From assembly GCA_026391655.1 (NCBI GenBank), contig JAPLDR010000108.1, positions 12,058 to 56,342 on the forward strand: 44,285 bases of DNA. The letters are read 5' to 3'. This document shows positions 8,869-16,703 of the stretch, piece by piece. The DNA is from Bacteroidia bacterium (lineage in GTDB: Bacteria; Bacteroidota; Bacteroidia; Bacteroidales; Prolixibacteraceae). How positions within the stretch are numbered: the first letter of the stretch is position 1; the number at the start of each line of letters is the position of its first letter. Made by a program: the position numbers and the translations under genes. The notes below the pieces were generated by a model. It was not told the DNA's origin, did not search any database, and saw nothing but the letters and a program-made list of their open reading frames with translations.

Positions 8869-9513
8869 ATGAAACATAAATCATTTGTTCGGTTGGCAAT
8901 TCTTGCCCTGTGTATTTTCTGTATTGCGGCAACCATCGATAAGGTCAGCAATGTGCTGATTATCGGTGATTCTATTTCAATTGGTTACACTCCTTTTGTG
9001 CAAAAGGCCCTGGCTCCAGATATAAATTTGGAACACAACGACGGGAATGGCGGTTCTACAGTAAGGGGAGTTGATAGTATAGAAAATTGGGTAGGGAACA
9101 AACAGTGGGATGTGATTCTTTTTAATTTTGGTTTGCACGACCTGGTACACAAAGATTCCTTAAACAAGTATGATGTAAACAGTAAAGTCGCTGTAACTTT
9201 AGATGAGTACCGGAAAAACCTGGAAGTGATCGTTTCTAAACTAAAAGAAACAACTGCGACTATCATTTTTATAACAACGACGGAAGTGCCTGAAAATTCA
9301 GCCGGCAGAAAGGTTGAAGACCCGGTAAAGTACAACAAGGTGGCACTGGAAGTGATGAAGAAAAACAACATTAAAGTAGTTGATTTATACACACTTTCAT
9401 TATCCGTTCATCCCCGGAATTCCAAACCTGGCAACGTGCATTACACCGATAAAGGATATGAACTTCTTTCAGAACCTCTAATAAAAGCGATCAGAATTGC
9501 TCTTAAAAAATAG
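8869..9513 (+). CDS. SGNH/GDSL-family hydrolase, secreted
   Basis: This is a 214-residue protein when started at the ATG at 8869. The upstream ATG at 8803 would add 22 residues before the signal peptide and run through a hairpin. The signal or anchor segment spans about residues 6-24. Block I is LIIGDSISIGY with Ser35 as the likely nucleophile, block III is FNFGLHDL, and block V is VHYTDKGYELL with the catalytic His. This is the SGNH fold of esterases that remove acetyl or other acyl groups, often from polysaccharides. Its position after two lyases fits deacetylation of the same uronate polymer, which is inference from neighbourhood. It converges on the FISUMP array with a 46-base gap. Confidence 0.85.
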   Translation: MKHKSFVRLAILALCIFCIAATIDKVSNVLIIGDSISIGYTPFVQKALAPDINLEHNDGNGGSTVRGVDSIENWVGNKQWDVILFNFGLHDLVHKDSLNKYDVNSKVAVTLDEYRKNLEVIVSKLKETTATIIFITTTEVPENSAGRKVEDPVKYNKVALEVMKKNNIKVVDLYTLSLSVHPRNSKPGNVHYTDKGYELLSEPLIKAIRIALKK

Positions 9514-9559
9514 AAAAAAAGCTAAAGTAGGATGTCGTTGGAAATCTTACTCAAATAAT

Positions 9560-9991
9560 CTATTTATCCATTATACAACGTACAGAAAAACCATCTGCCT
9601 CATTTTCATGGTAACTGCCCAAATCGTTGTAATAATAGCTCGCCTTCCGGTAAAATGCACTAAATGTTGCATACTTGGTAGAACTCCACCAGTAACCTTC
9701 GTTTCCAATGGACTTGAACGAACTATAAATGAAGCACCGGTAGCCACCCGGAAGAGCTGTAAAACCACTGCTGTTGATTGCTCCGTTATTAGGACTTTTC
9801 CAACCTTTTATTGATTTTAGCTTTCCTCCAGCAACAGCTTTACCACCTAAAGGGTCTGTAAGTGTTGTCCATTCTTTATCGCTTGGCAAATGCCAACCCG
9901 AAGGGCATGCTGTTTTTGCTGTTTTCCAGACGTATAAGTATCCGTAAATTTTTACATTATTTGTTGATGTAATACGCCATGAAATAATCAT
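9560..9991 (-). pseudogene. FISUMP copy 1, 5'-truncated
   Basis: An open frame of 143 codons holds only the second half of the Fibrobacter succinogenes major paralogous (FISUMP) domain: GYLYVWKTAKTACPSGWHLP, GFTALPGGYR, GYWWSSTKY and the closing FSVRCIMDK. The signal peptide and the N-terminal WMAENL segment present in sister copies are missing. The first 11 codons are unrelated DNA, so the breakpoint is near 9960. The last 250 bases are nearly identical to the 3' part of the copy at 11613-12266, indicating recent duplication or conversion. Without a signal peptide it is unlikely to work as its sisters do. It is the array member closest to the SGNH gene. Confidence 0.75.
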
Positions 9992-10079
9992 TTCGGTTAT
10001 TGTGAAATATCATACTCATGGCTATTTTATATTACAGAATCTTTCATATTAATATTTAGTTTTACCAATTCATTATGAT

Positions 10080-10745
10080 TTACTTTTTACGGTCTAATTT
10101 TGACCGATCTACTTCTACTCGTTTAATGCAACGAATTGACAACAAGTCAGCCTTCGGAAAGCAGAACCAATAAATACTATCGGAATTGTATGTCAGATTG
10201 CTATACCAGGCGTATTCTGTTTCAGTATCTTTTTCAACTTCACATTCTTTATAAATCCACCAGCGACTCTCATAGCCAATGGACTGGTGTATCAAGATAA
10301 ATCCTTTACCGTGTTCAGCATAGCCACCTGGAAGACCTGCAAAATTGCTTTCATTGGTTGCATTAGTATTGGGGCTTTGCCAATGGCCTGTTCCAGATTC
10401 TTTCATTTTCCCACCTGCCACACTTTCACGTCCCAAATAATCTGCAAGGTTTAGCCATTCTATATCACTCGGCAGGTCCCAACCTGATGGACATGCTATT
10501 TTTGCTGTTTCCCAGTCGTATAAGTACCCGTAAGTTTTTACATTTTTTTGTTCACCACCGTATGCCATGCAGCCACTTTCTGCTTTGTAGGCAAGGTTTT
10601 CTGCCATCCAGATTTGAGTATCTATTTTTACCGTTTTATAAGTTATACCATCTCTCTTATCGGTAAAAGTACCGGTTTCCTGAGCCAATGAACTCAATGC
10701 AATTAAAAAAATCACAATTGTCATTAAAAGCGATTTGTTTTTCAT
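10080..10745 (-). CDS. FISUMP copy 2, divergent secreted paralog
   Basis: This is a 221-residue protein from the ATG at 10745, chosen because the shared signal peptide MKNKSLLMT begins there. It has a signal peptide to about residue 22, then FTDKRDGITYKTVK, WMAENLAYKAESGC and YGYLYDWETAKIACPSGW. The usual GWHLP is GWDLP, and the usual GYWWSST block has become SRWWIYKECEVEK. The C-terminus does not stop after the common SVRC(V/I)K motif but continues with 13 mostly charged residues (VEVDRSKLDRKK). It is the most divergent complete copy. The role is unknown; family members are exported and are thought to be surface or periplasmic proteins. Confidence 0.82.
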   Translation of the reverse strand: MKNKSLLMTIVIFLIALSSLAQETGTFTDKRDGITYKTVKIDTQIWMAENLAYKAESGCMAYGGEQKNVKTYGYLYDWETAKIACPSGWDLPSDIEWLNLADYLGRESVAGGKMKESGTGHWQSPNTNATNESNFAGLPGGYAEHGKGFILIHQSIGYESRWWIYKECEVEKDTETEYAWYSNLTYNSDSIYWFCFPKADLLSIRCIKRVEVDRSKLDRKK

Positions 10746-10822
10746 TTTTTTTAATTCTAAGGTTAATGAATAATTGTTTATTTTTTTCAATGATCGCCAA
10801 CTTTAAGCTTTTGAGGTGCACC

Positions 10823-11527
10823 TTAATCCTTCAAACACCGGACACTAAAGCCGGCAACCTTATAGGAGCTGTTGTAACGGTACATATTCGTATTCTCGTA
10901 GCTCAGGGCACGGTCCCATACGGTTGTTGTATTGGTCTCCGTTGCCGACCACCAGAGGCCGTATGAGCCAATGTTCTTGAACGTTCCATCGTATTCGCGG
11001 TACCCGCCAGGCAAAGCTGTAAAGCCATTGGTATTGGTTGCACCTGTGTTTGGGCTGTTCCAATGTGTTGTTCCTGTTTCTTTCAGTTTACCACCTTCAT
11101 CTGTTCCCCGCCAACTTGTTTTATCTGCATTCGTGTGCGACATGCCAAGCGCCATTTCAAGAGTTTTCCATTCAGCATCTGTTGGCAAATGCCAGCCCGA
11201 AGGACAAAGTTCCCGATTATCATTTATTGCATACCAGTTGTAAAGTGTCCCATAAGTATTCGCGTTACCGGTGCTATTATCGTAACTGCAATATGCACCT
11301 GTGGTTAAATTGCTCCATGAATCCTTATCTGTTATATTTGGTATTTCAGAGCCATCGCGATAATAGGTGGTTTTCAGGTTTTCCGCCATCCATGTTTGAG
11401 TGCCAATTTTTACAGTTTTGTAGGTTTTACCATCTCTCTTATCGGTAAAAGTATCAGTTTTCTGGGCTACCGAACTCATTGCAATAATCAAAATTGCAAC
11501 TGTCATTAATAAAGATTTGTTTTTCAT
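10823..11527 (-). CDS. FISUMP copy 3, long form
   Basis: The 234-residue secreted paralog starts with the shared signal peptide (about 1-22). It then carries a longer first half than most copies: KTTYYRDGSEIPNITDKDSW followed by an Asn/Thr/Tyr-rich segment, then LYNWYAINDNRELCPSGWHL. It also has an insertion, LGMSHTNADKTSWRGTDEGG, before the GGKLKETGTTHWNSPNTGAT segment. It ends with GFTALPGGYREYDG, GLWWSATETN and GFSVRCLKD. The two insertions are typical of the long FISUMP variants found widely in Bacteroidota, so this copy may be closer to an ancestral form. The upstream spacer (11528-11612) carries the array's GTTTCGTTGG-like box. The function is unknown. Confidence 0.88.
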   Translation of the reverse strand: MKNKSLLMTVAILIIAMSSVAQKTDTFTDKRDGKTYKTVKIGTQTWMAENLKTTYYRDGSEIPNITDKDSWSNLTTGAYCSYDNSTGNANTYGTLYNWYAINDNRELCPSGWHLPTDAEWKTLEMALGMSHTNADKTSWRGTDEGGKLKETGTTHWNSPNTGATNTNGFTALPGGYREYDGTFKNIGSYGLWWSATETNTTTVWDRALSYENTNMYRYNSSYKVAGFSVRCLKD

Positions 11528-11612
11528 GTTACTTCATTTAATGATTATTAAAATTATTTATCATAAACCCACATGTTTGGAAGCATTTCGTTGGGAATCA
11601 TACTCAAATAAT

Positions 11613-12266
11613 CTATTTATCCATTATACAACGTACAGAAAAACCATTTGCCTCATTTTCATAGTAACTGCCCAAATCGTTGTAATAATTTCTCGCCTTC
11701 CGGTAAAATGCCTTGAATGTTGCATGCTCGGTAGAACTCCACCAGTAACCTTCGTTTCCAATGGACTTGAACGAACTATAAAGGAAGTACCGGTAGCCAC
11801 CCGGAAGAGCTGTAAAACCGCTTTCATTGGTTGCTACTATATTAGGACTTTTCCAACCTGTTATTGATTTTAGCTTTCCTCCAGCAACATCTTTACCACC
11901 TAAAAAGTCAGTAAGTGTTGTCCATTCGGCATCGCTTGGCACATGCCAGCCCGTGGGGCAAAGTTTACCGGTGTTAACTGCATGCCAATTATACAAAGCT
12001 CCATAAGTATTTTTATATGTTGCTTCATCATTTTCATACCAACAATAACCGGGTTTTGACCATGTTCTGTTATCTGTAACCAATGGTATAGCTACGCCAT
12101 CGGTATATTTGGTTACTTTCAGGTTCTCGTCCATCCAAACTTGTGTGCCTATAGTTACGGTATTGTATACATTGCCATCTATATCTTTCACTGTCTGTGC
12201 CTGTAGTCCGGTTAGCCATAAGAAAAACAAAGCTAATGCGAATAATTTAAATTTTTTGATTTTCAT
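11613..12266 (-). CDS. FISUMP copy 4, subfamily B
   Basis: This 217-residue secreted paralog belongs to a second subfamily shared only with the copy at 16704-17366. It has a different signal peptide (about 1-24, ending LTGLQAQ) and different first-half motifs: TVKDIDGNVYNTVTIGTQVW, KVTKYTDGVAIPLVTD and GYCWYENDEATYKNTYGALY. The second half returns to the common motifs GWHVPSDAEWTTLTDFLGG, GFTALPGGYRYF, GYWWSSTEHATF and GFSVRCIMDK, and is nearly identical in DNA to copy 1, so this gene looks like a mosaic. It is preceded by a perfect Shine-Dalgarno sequence, unusual for this genome. The function is unknown. Confidence 0.88.
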   Translation of the reverse strand: MKIKKFKLFALALFFLWLTGLQAQTVKDIDGNVYNTVTIGTQVWMDENLKVTKYTDGVAIPLVTDNRTWSKPGYCWYENDEATYKNTYGALYNWHAVNTGKLCPTGWHVPSDAEWTTLTDFLGGKDVAGGKLKSITGWKSPNIVATNESGFTALPGGYRYFLYSSFKSIGNEGYWWSSTEHATFKAFYRKARNYYNDLGSYYENEANGFSVRCIMDK

Positions 12267-12271
12267 CTTTT

Positions 12272-12278
12272 ACCTCCT
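12272..12278 (-). promoter_or_regulatory. Strong Shine-Dalgarno site of FISUMP copy 4
   Basis: On the minus strand AGGAGGT lies five bases before the ATG of the copy at 11613-12266. Most starts in the window show only A/T-rich leaders, as is usual in Bacteroidota, so a consensus Shine-Dalgarno sequence is notable. The same site and spacing occur before the copy at 16704-17366. Confidence 0.7.
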
Positions 12279-12363
12279 TTTTTAAAATTATTTGTATTTA
12301 TAAAATACATTAGCTTATAATATTCTTTTCTTTATTTTTTTACTTCACTCGCCAATAGTAAAA

Positions 12364-13230
12364 TCATTCTTCCTTGATCTGGTATTTTTCAGGTAGTTCA
12401 AACAAATTATAAGCGGGTTTGTTTGTACTAATCGAAATAGCAGTATAAGTTGCTATCACATTGTTTTCGTTAACTTCCATTTTAAGAATGGTTCCACCAT
12501 CAATGCCAACCTGTAAAGGCAAAGGAGTTAGAATCCGCCTGTTCTTTGTTTGAAAATCGAATCGTATTTGTTTAAGTATGATATCATTTGTTATCCAAAC
12601 AACAGCAGTAGCATAAGCCTTTACAAATCCTGATTTAACTAATTTAAATTTTTTACATTTAAATCCGCAAATATTTAAAGTTTCAGGAGTTTCTTCCAAT
12701 ATAGCCCGATAATGGGTTGGCATAAGCTTACGCATGTTCTCGTCCTTCATAGCTGCCTCCATATCGGTACATGTTGCTTTAGTTGCTGTTTTTGTCAAAG
12801 AATCGAGAAAGAAAACCTGTTTATTACTAAAATCGGCTATGATATTACCGGCAGTACCTTCTTTTTCAATCATCCTGAATTTATCATTTGAGTAATATAT
12901 ACTAATGGTAACAGGAGAAAAAGTCTTAAAAAGGTCAACACTCTCTTTGTTGCTGCCGGTGCAACTAACATCATAAATTACAGATGCAAAAGGAGCAACC
13001 GCAACAGCTTCGTTTTTTAGAGTATCATTCTCTTTGTTTTTGCTTTTTGAACCTTTGTCGTCAATTGTGATGGCAAATAATACAAATGCTAACAATATTG
13101 CCAGGCCATACACAGTTATAACCTTTTTACGGGTTTTAGCCCCCCGGAATATAACAATGGACGGTTTAATTAAACCCAGTACAATGGCTAATGCAAGCAA
13201 TAAAATAAGAAAGAAAAGAATGTAATTCAT
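12364..13230 (-). CDS. Membrane-anchored protein of unknown function, embedded in the FISUMP array
   Basis: The 288-residue protein has two N-terminal membrane helices (about 3-22 and 38-58) and a long exported or soluble domain (about 75-288). The domain contains SVIYDVSCTGSNKESVDLF, DKFRMIEKEGTAGNIIADF, and paired Cys in NICGFKCKKFKLVKSG, a pattern like the DUF4412/LolA-like envelope proteins of Bacteroidota in which a strand-rich fold holds lipids or metal-dependent ligands. That resemblance is loose and I do not assign the family. It lies between two FISUMP copies in the same direction, 97 bases upstream of the next gene's start, and may be transcribed with the array. It shows no FISUMP similarity. 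Confidence 0.78.
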   Translation of the reverse strand: MNYILFFLILLLALAIVLGLIKPSIVIFRGAKTRKKVITVYGLAILLAFVLFAITIDDKGSKSKNKENDTLKNEAVAVAPFASVIYDVSCTGSNKESVDLFKTFSPVTISIYYSNDKFRMIEKEGTAGNIIADFSNKQVFFLDSLTKTATKATCTDMEAAMKDENMRKLMPTHYRAILEETPETLNICGFKCKKFKLVKSGFVKAYATAVVWITNDIILKQIRFDFQTKNRRILTPLPLQVGIDGGTILKMEVNENNVIATYTAISISTNKPAYNLFELPEKYQIKEE

Positions 13231-13276
13231 AGGAATAATTTTTTATTATTATATTTCAGATAGCTCTTTTATCGAA

Positions 13277-13864
13277 TTAATTCTTAATACAACGCACAGA
13301 ATAACCATTTTTCTTATTGAAGTTGTATCTATCAACAGCGCTACTGCTGTGTTCCAGTCCTATCATTTTTGCATTGTTATCTACTTCTGAAGAAGTCCAC
13401 CAGTAGCCAGAGGCACCCATATTAGCGAATGTCGCATTCAGACGATAGTTGCCACCCGGAAGGGCTTCAAAGCCAATACCTTTAGTTATGTCGGCTTTAG
13501 GAGTATTCCAATTCCTATTTGATTTTAACATGTCACCTGCAGCGTCTTTACCCCCTAAGTAATCTATTAAGATTGTCCATTCTGCATCATTAGGCAAATG
13601 CCAACCTGATGGACAGGATGTTTTTGCTGCTTCCCATCTATATAACCTTCCGTAAGTTATGCAATTGCTGATGCTATCATCATAACACCAGCTATCACTG
13701 GTTTTAAAATTGAGATTTTCAGCCATCCATGTTTGCGTGCCAATTTTAACCGTTTTGTAGGTTTTACCATCTCTCGGATCGGTAAAAGTGCCAGTTTTTT
13801 GGGCTACCGAACTCATTGCAATAATCAAAATTGCAACTGTCATTAATAAAGATTTGTTTTTCAT
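13277..13864 (-). CDS. FISUMP copy 5
   Basis: This 195-residue secreted paralog has the shared signal peptide (MKNKSLLMTVAILIIAMSS) and FTDPRDGKTYKTVKIGTQTW. The middle, NFKTSDSWCYDDSISNCITY, is shared almost word for word with copy 8 at 15225-15860, whereas the second half (DYLGGKDAAGDMLKSNRNWN, ITKGIGFEALPGGNYRLNAT, GYWWTSSEVDNNAKMIGLEH) is its own. It ends NGYSVRCIKN. The DNA upstream (13865-13960) is one of three near-identical leader blocks in the array, the others preceding the copies at 13956 and 18090. The mix of shared and private segments suggests segmental exchange among paralogs. The ligand or partner is unknown. Confidence 0.87.
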   Translation of the reverse strand: MKNKSLLMTVAILIIAMSSVAQKTGTFTDPRDGKTYKTVKIGTQTWMAENLNFKTSDSWCYDDSISNCITYGRLYRWEAAKTSCPSGWHLPNDAEWTILIDYLGGKDAAGDMLKSNRNWNTPKADITKGIGFEALPGGNYRLNATFANMGASGYWWTSSEVDNNAKMIGLEHSSSAVDRYNFNKKNGYSVRCIKN

Positions 13865-13955
13865 AATGCTTAATTTAAAGATTTATAAAACTTGTTTTTC
13901 AAATGAACCAAATGCATGTATGCGTTTCGTTGGGAATTCTGCTCAAACAGACAAT

Positions 13956-14522
13956 TTAATTCTGAACACAACGCACAGAATAACAAAACATTCGTGAAGT
14001 AATACTTGCTCCTGCAGTTTTTTTATAACTATTAACATTTAGGTATAAGCATTCTCCATTCATTAATTGATATGTTGTCCAATAACCAGCTTCATTACCA
14101 AGTCCAACAAAGTTTTTAGAGAAGATGAGATACCAGCCACCATATAATGAGTTAAAACCAGCAGGGTCATCTTGTGTAAAGGCTTCAAAGAGGTCTTTAC
14201 CAGAATTTTTAAGGGTTCCTGTTAATGTACTCGTATCATCCGATGATGGTAAATGCCATCCTGATGGGCAAACATTTTTTGCTACTCCCCATTCGTACAG
14301 GTATCCGTAGGTCTTTACATTGCTTGTGTCGTTGTTGTAGGCCCAACATTCACTTTCTGCTTTGTAGGCAAGGTTTTCCGCCATCCATGTTTGTGTGCCA
14401 ATTTTTACCGTTTTATATGTTTTACCATCTCTTGTATCGGTAAAAGTACTGGTTTTTTGGGCTGCCGAACTTATTGCAATAATCAAAATTGCAATTGTCA
14501 TTAATAAAGATTTGTTTTTCAT
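13956..14522 (-). CDS. FISUMP copy 6, compact and divergent
   Basis: This is a 188-residue protein from the ATG at 14522, chosen because it begins the shared signal peptide; a longer frame to 14609 would put it inside the neighbouring gene's end. The first half is standard (WMAENLAYKAESECWAYNND, KTYGYLYEWGVAKNVCPSGW). After GWHLPSSDD the domain departs from all others: the DYLGG-GGKLK segment is replaced by STLTGTLKNSGKDLFEAF, the ALPGG motif by NSLYGGWYLIFSK, and WWSST by AGYWTTYQLMNGECLY. It closes with the standard CYSVRCVQN. It is a complete gene with a remodelled centre, as expected if the middle of the domain is the variable surface. Confidence 0.84.
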   Translation of the reverse strand: MKNKSLLMTIAILIIAISSAAQKTSTFTDTRDGKTYKTVKIGTQTWMAENLAYKAESECWAYNNDTSNVKTYGYLYEWGVAKNVCPSGWHLPSSDDTSTLTGTLKNSGKDLFEAFTQDDPAGFNSLYGGWYLIFSKNFVGLGNEAGYWTTYQLMNGECLYLNVNSYKKTAGASITSRMFCYSVRCVQN

Positions 14523-14605
14523 TCTTGTCAATTTAAAGATTAATAAAACTTGTTTTTCAAATGAACCAAATGCATGTATGCGTTTCGTTGGGGATATCAA
14601 AATTG

Positions 14606-15208
14606 TCAATTATTTTTAACACAACGCACAGAAAGCCCGTTACTTTTATCAAAGCCTTCGAAGTCTCGGTATAAACTGCTGGTATTGTGGCCAATGTACC
14701 AGTACCTTGCCTTGAATGTACTCCACTCGGTAAAACTCCACCAGTAGCCATAGCTGTCAATCCGGTTGAACGATCCGGTGATGAAACGGTAGCCACCCGG
14801 AAGGGCTGTAAAACCTGTTTCATTGGTTGCACCAATATTTGGGCTATCCCAGCCCGTAGTTGATTTTAATTTACTTCCGGCAACATCTCTACCGCCTAAA
14901 TAGTCTGTTAATGTTGACCATTCTGCATCGCCTGGCAGATGCCAGCCTGCGGGACATACATCTTTTGCTGTTTTCCAATCGTACAGATACCCGTATTTTG
15001 CCAAATTAGTTGTATCATCATAGTAAACCCAACAGCCACTTTTTGCTTTGTAAGCAAGGTTTTCAGCCATCCATGTTTGCTTACCAATTTTTATTGTTTT
15101 ATAAGTTTTACCATTTCTTGAATCGACAAAAGAACGGGTTTTTTGAGCTACCGAACTCATTGCAATAATTATAATTGCAATTGTAATTAATAAAGATTTG
15201 CTTTCCAT
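14606..15208 (-). CDS. FISUMP copy 7
   Basis: This 200-residue secreted paralog has a slightly altered signal peptide (MESKSLLITIAIIIIAMSS), with Glu-Ser instead of Lys-Asn. The domain is canonical: FVDSRNGKTYKTIKIGKQTW, GCWVYYDDTTNLAKYGYLYD, CPAGWHLPGDAEWSTLTDYL, GFTALPGGYRFITGS, GYWWSFTEWSTFKARYW and GLSVRCVKNN. It has no leader of its own: the upstream copy (15225-15860) stops 16 bases before this ATG, so it is almost certainly the second gene of that transcript. The usual upstream GTTTCGTTGG box is absent here, which supports operon expression. The biological role is unknown. Confidence 0.88.
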   Translation of the reverse strand: MESKSLLITIAIIIIAMSSVAQKTRSFVDSRNGKTYKTIKIGKQTWMAENLAYKAKSGCWVYYDDTTNLAKYGYLYDWKTAKDVCPAGWHLPGDAEWSTLTDYLGGRDVAGSKLKSTTGWDSPNIGATNETGFTALPGGYRFITGSFNRIDSYGYWWSFTEWSTFKARYWYIGHNTSSLYRDFEGFDKSNGLSVRCVKNN

Positions 15209-15224
15209 AATTTACTTAAATATT

Positions 15225-15860
15225 CTATTTATCCATTATACAACGCACAGAAAAGCCAGATAACTTATAGTTGCTATCTGTTTTACTACTGTTGAGATTA
15301 TTGTACAGGCTAAAGGTCACAGCCTTAAGAACATCATACCAGCTAGAACTCCACCAGGTGCCTGTGTTATTGATCCAAAAGAATTTATCTTCATAGTTAC
15401 GATAGCCACCCGGAAGAGCCGAGAATCCACTGCTGTTGCGTGCACCTGCATTTGGACGCGCCCAATGTATTGTGCCAGCTTCTTTTAATTTGACGCCCGC
15501 ATAATCTACGCCACCTAAGTAATCAGTTAAAGTTGTCCATTCTTCGGTCTCCGGCAAATGCCAGCCGACCGGGCATGCTTTTTTTGCCACATCCCAGGTA
15601 TATAGCCTTCCATAAGTTGCACAATTGCTGATGCTATCATCATAGCACCAGCTATCGCTGGTTTTAAAATTGAGATTTTCTGCCATCCATGTTTGTGTTC
15701 CTATTACAACTGTTTTGTAGGTTTTACCATCTCTCGGATCGGTAAAAGTATCAGTTTTTTGGGCTGCTCTCGGATCGGTAAAAGTACCGGTTCTCTGAGC
15801 TAAAGAACTCATTGCAATTATCAAAATTGCAACTGTCATTAATAAAGATTTGTTTTTCAT
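15225..15860 (-). CDS. FISUMP copy 8, with an in-frame 36-bp duplication
   Basis: This 211-residue secreted paralog starts at the ATG at 15860, where the shared signal peptide begins. Just after the signal-peptide region the segment TGTFTDPRAAQ is followed at once by KTDTFTDPRDGKTYK: a 36-base unit is tandemly repeated (repeat starts at about 15731 and 15767), adding 12 residues in frame. The rest is standard: NFKTSDSWCYDDSISNC (like copy 5), YTWDVAKKACPVGWHLPETE, GFSALPGGYRNYEDKF, GTWWSSSWYDVLK and GFSVRCIMDK. The duplication keeps the protein intact, so this copy is probably functional. It is cotranscribed with the copy at 14606. Confidence 0.87.
   Translation of the reverse strand: MKNKSLLMTVAILIIAMSSLAQRTGTFTDPRAAQKTDTFTDPRDGKTYKTVVIGTQTWMAENLNFKTSDSWCYDDSISNCATYGRLYTWDVAKKACPVGWHLPETEEWTTLTDYLGGVDYAGVKLKEAGTIHWARPNAGARNSSGFSALPGGYRNYEDKFFWINNTGTWWSSSWYDVLKAVTFSLYNNLNSSKTDSNYKLSGFSVRCIMDK
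15731..15802 (-). repeat. 36-bp tandem duplication inside FISUMP copy 8
   Basis: The word CTCTCGGATCGGTAAAAGTA occurs at 15731 and again at 15767, giving two adjacent 36-base units with a few base differences. Sister copies have a single unit. The length is divisible by three, so the reading frame is kept. Confidence 0.8.
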
Positions 15861-15964
15861 TCTTGTCAATTTTAAGGCTAATAAATATTTGTTTTGTTTC
15901 ATTTAAAGCAAACGACTGTTAGCGTTTCGTTGGAATCTTAAAGTCAGTCATCCGTCAAATCATC

Positions 15965-16546
15965 TTAATCCATCAAACACCGGACACTATAGTTGTTATT
16001 CTCGGTGATGGTGCCCCTATAGATGGATGCAGCATTGTAGAGCAGGTTCCTGTAGTAAGCGCTTGGGTAAATATAAGATGAAGAGTACTCAGTAGAACTC
16101 CACCAGTTACCGTCATTCTCAATTTTGTCGAATGTTCCAAAGCGACCGTAGCCACCAGGGAGTCCCGAAAAACCGCTTTTGTTGGTTGCTTTGGTATTTG
16201 GACTATTCCAACTTTTTTTTGATTTTAATTTGCCACCTGCAATATCTATACCGCCCAGATAATCTGTTAAAGTTGTCCATTCTGAATCGGTGGGTAAATG
16301 CCAACCGCTTGGGCAGACTTTTAATGCTGCATAATAAGTATATAAACGTCCATATATGGCGCAATTACTACTGTCATTATTGTAACAAAAGCCATAAATG
16401 CTTGTCCTATAATTTAGGTTTTCCGCCATCCATGTTTGCGTGCCAATTTTTACCGTTTTGTAGGTTTTACCATCTCTCGGGTCAGTAAAAGTACCAGTTT
16501 CCTGTGCTAACGAACTCATTGCAATAATCAAAATTGCAATTGTCAT
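15965..16546 (-). CDS. FISUMP copy 9, start displaced by a frameshifting tandem duplication
   Basis: The domain is intact (193 residues from the ATG at 16546): FTDPRDGKTYKTVKIGTQTW, YRTSIYGFCYNNDSSNCAIY, VCPSGWHLPTDSEWTTLTDY, GFSGLPGGYGRFGT, GNWWSSTEYSSSYIYP and YSVRCLMD. The normal start at 16599 no longer reads through, because a perfect 32-base tandem duplication shifts the frame and gives a 17-codon peptide ending in TAA. That TAA overlaps the next ATG as TAATG, an arrangement that often allows ribosomes to restart. The restarted protein has a shortened signal peptide lacking the positively charged N-terminus (MTIAILIIAMSSLAQ), so export may be weaker. It may be a leaky or switched-off copy. 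Confidence 0.8.
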   Translation of the reverse strand: MTIAILIIAMSSLAQETGTFTDPRDGKTYKTVKIGTQTWMAENLNYRTSIYGFCYNNDSSNCAIYGRLYTYYAALKVCPSGWHLPTDSEWTTLTDYLGGIDIAGGKLKSKKSWNSPNTKATNKSGFSGLPGGYGRFGTFDKIENDGNWWSSTEYSSSYIYPSAYYRNLLYNAASIYRGTITENNNYSVRCLMD

Positions 16547-16589
16547 TAATAAAGATTAATCAAAATTGCAATTGTCATTAATAAAGATT
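16526..16589 (-). repeat. Perfect 32-bp tandem duplication at the start of FISUMP copy 9
   Basis: Two adjacent identical 32-base units lie at 16526-16557 and 16558-16589. Other copies have one unit. Since 32 is not divisible by three, the original start codon at 16597-16599 is put out of frame; precise loss of one unit would restore the full signal peptide. Confidence 0.9.
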
Positions 16590-16703
16590 TGTTTTTCATG
16601 ATACTGGGTTTCTTAGATTAATAATATTTGTTTTTACTTATGAATCCAAAAGCAACATCTTGTTTATGATTCGTTGGAATCACCTGTATTCTATGTTATC
16701 CAA

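Noticed and set aside
11038-11448. Plus-strand open frames of 60-140 codons running through the FISUMP array
   Set aside because: They lie opposite the conserved FISUMP motifs and recur at the same places in each copy, as expected for antisense shadows of repeated genes. None has a signal peptide, a recognisable domain or its own leader.
16526-16589. CRISPR or other spaced repeat array
   Set aside because: The two identical 32-base units are directly adjacent, with no spacers, and lie within a duplicated gene start.
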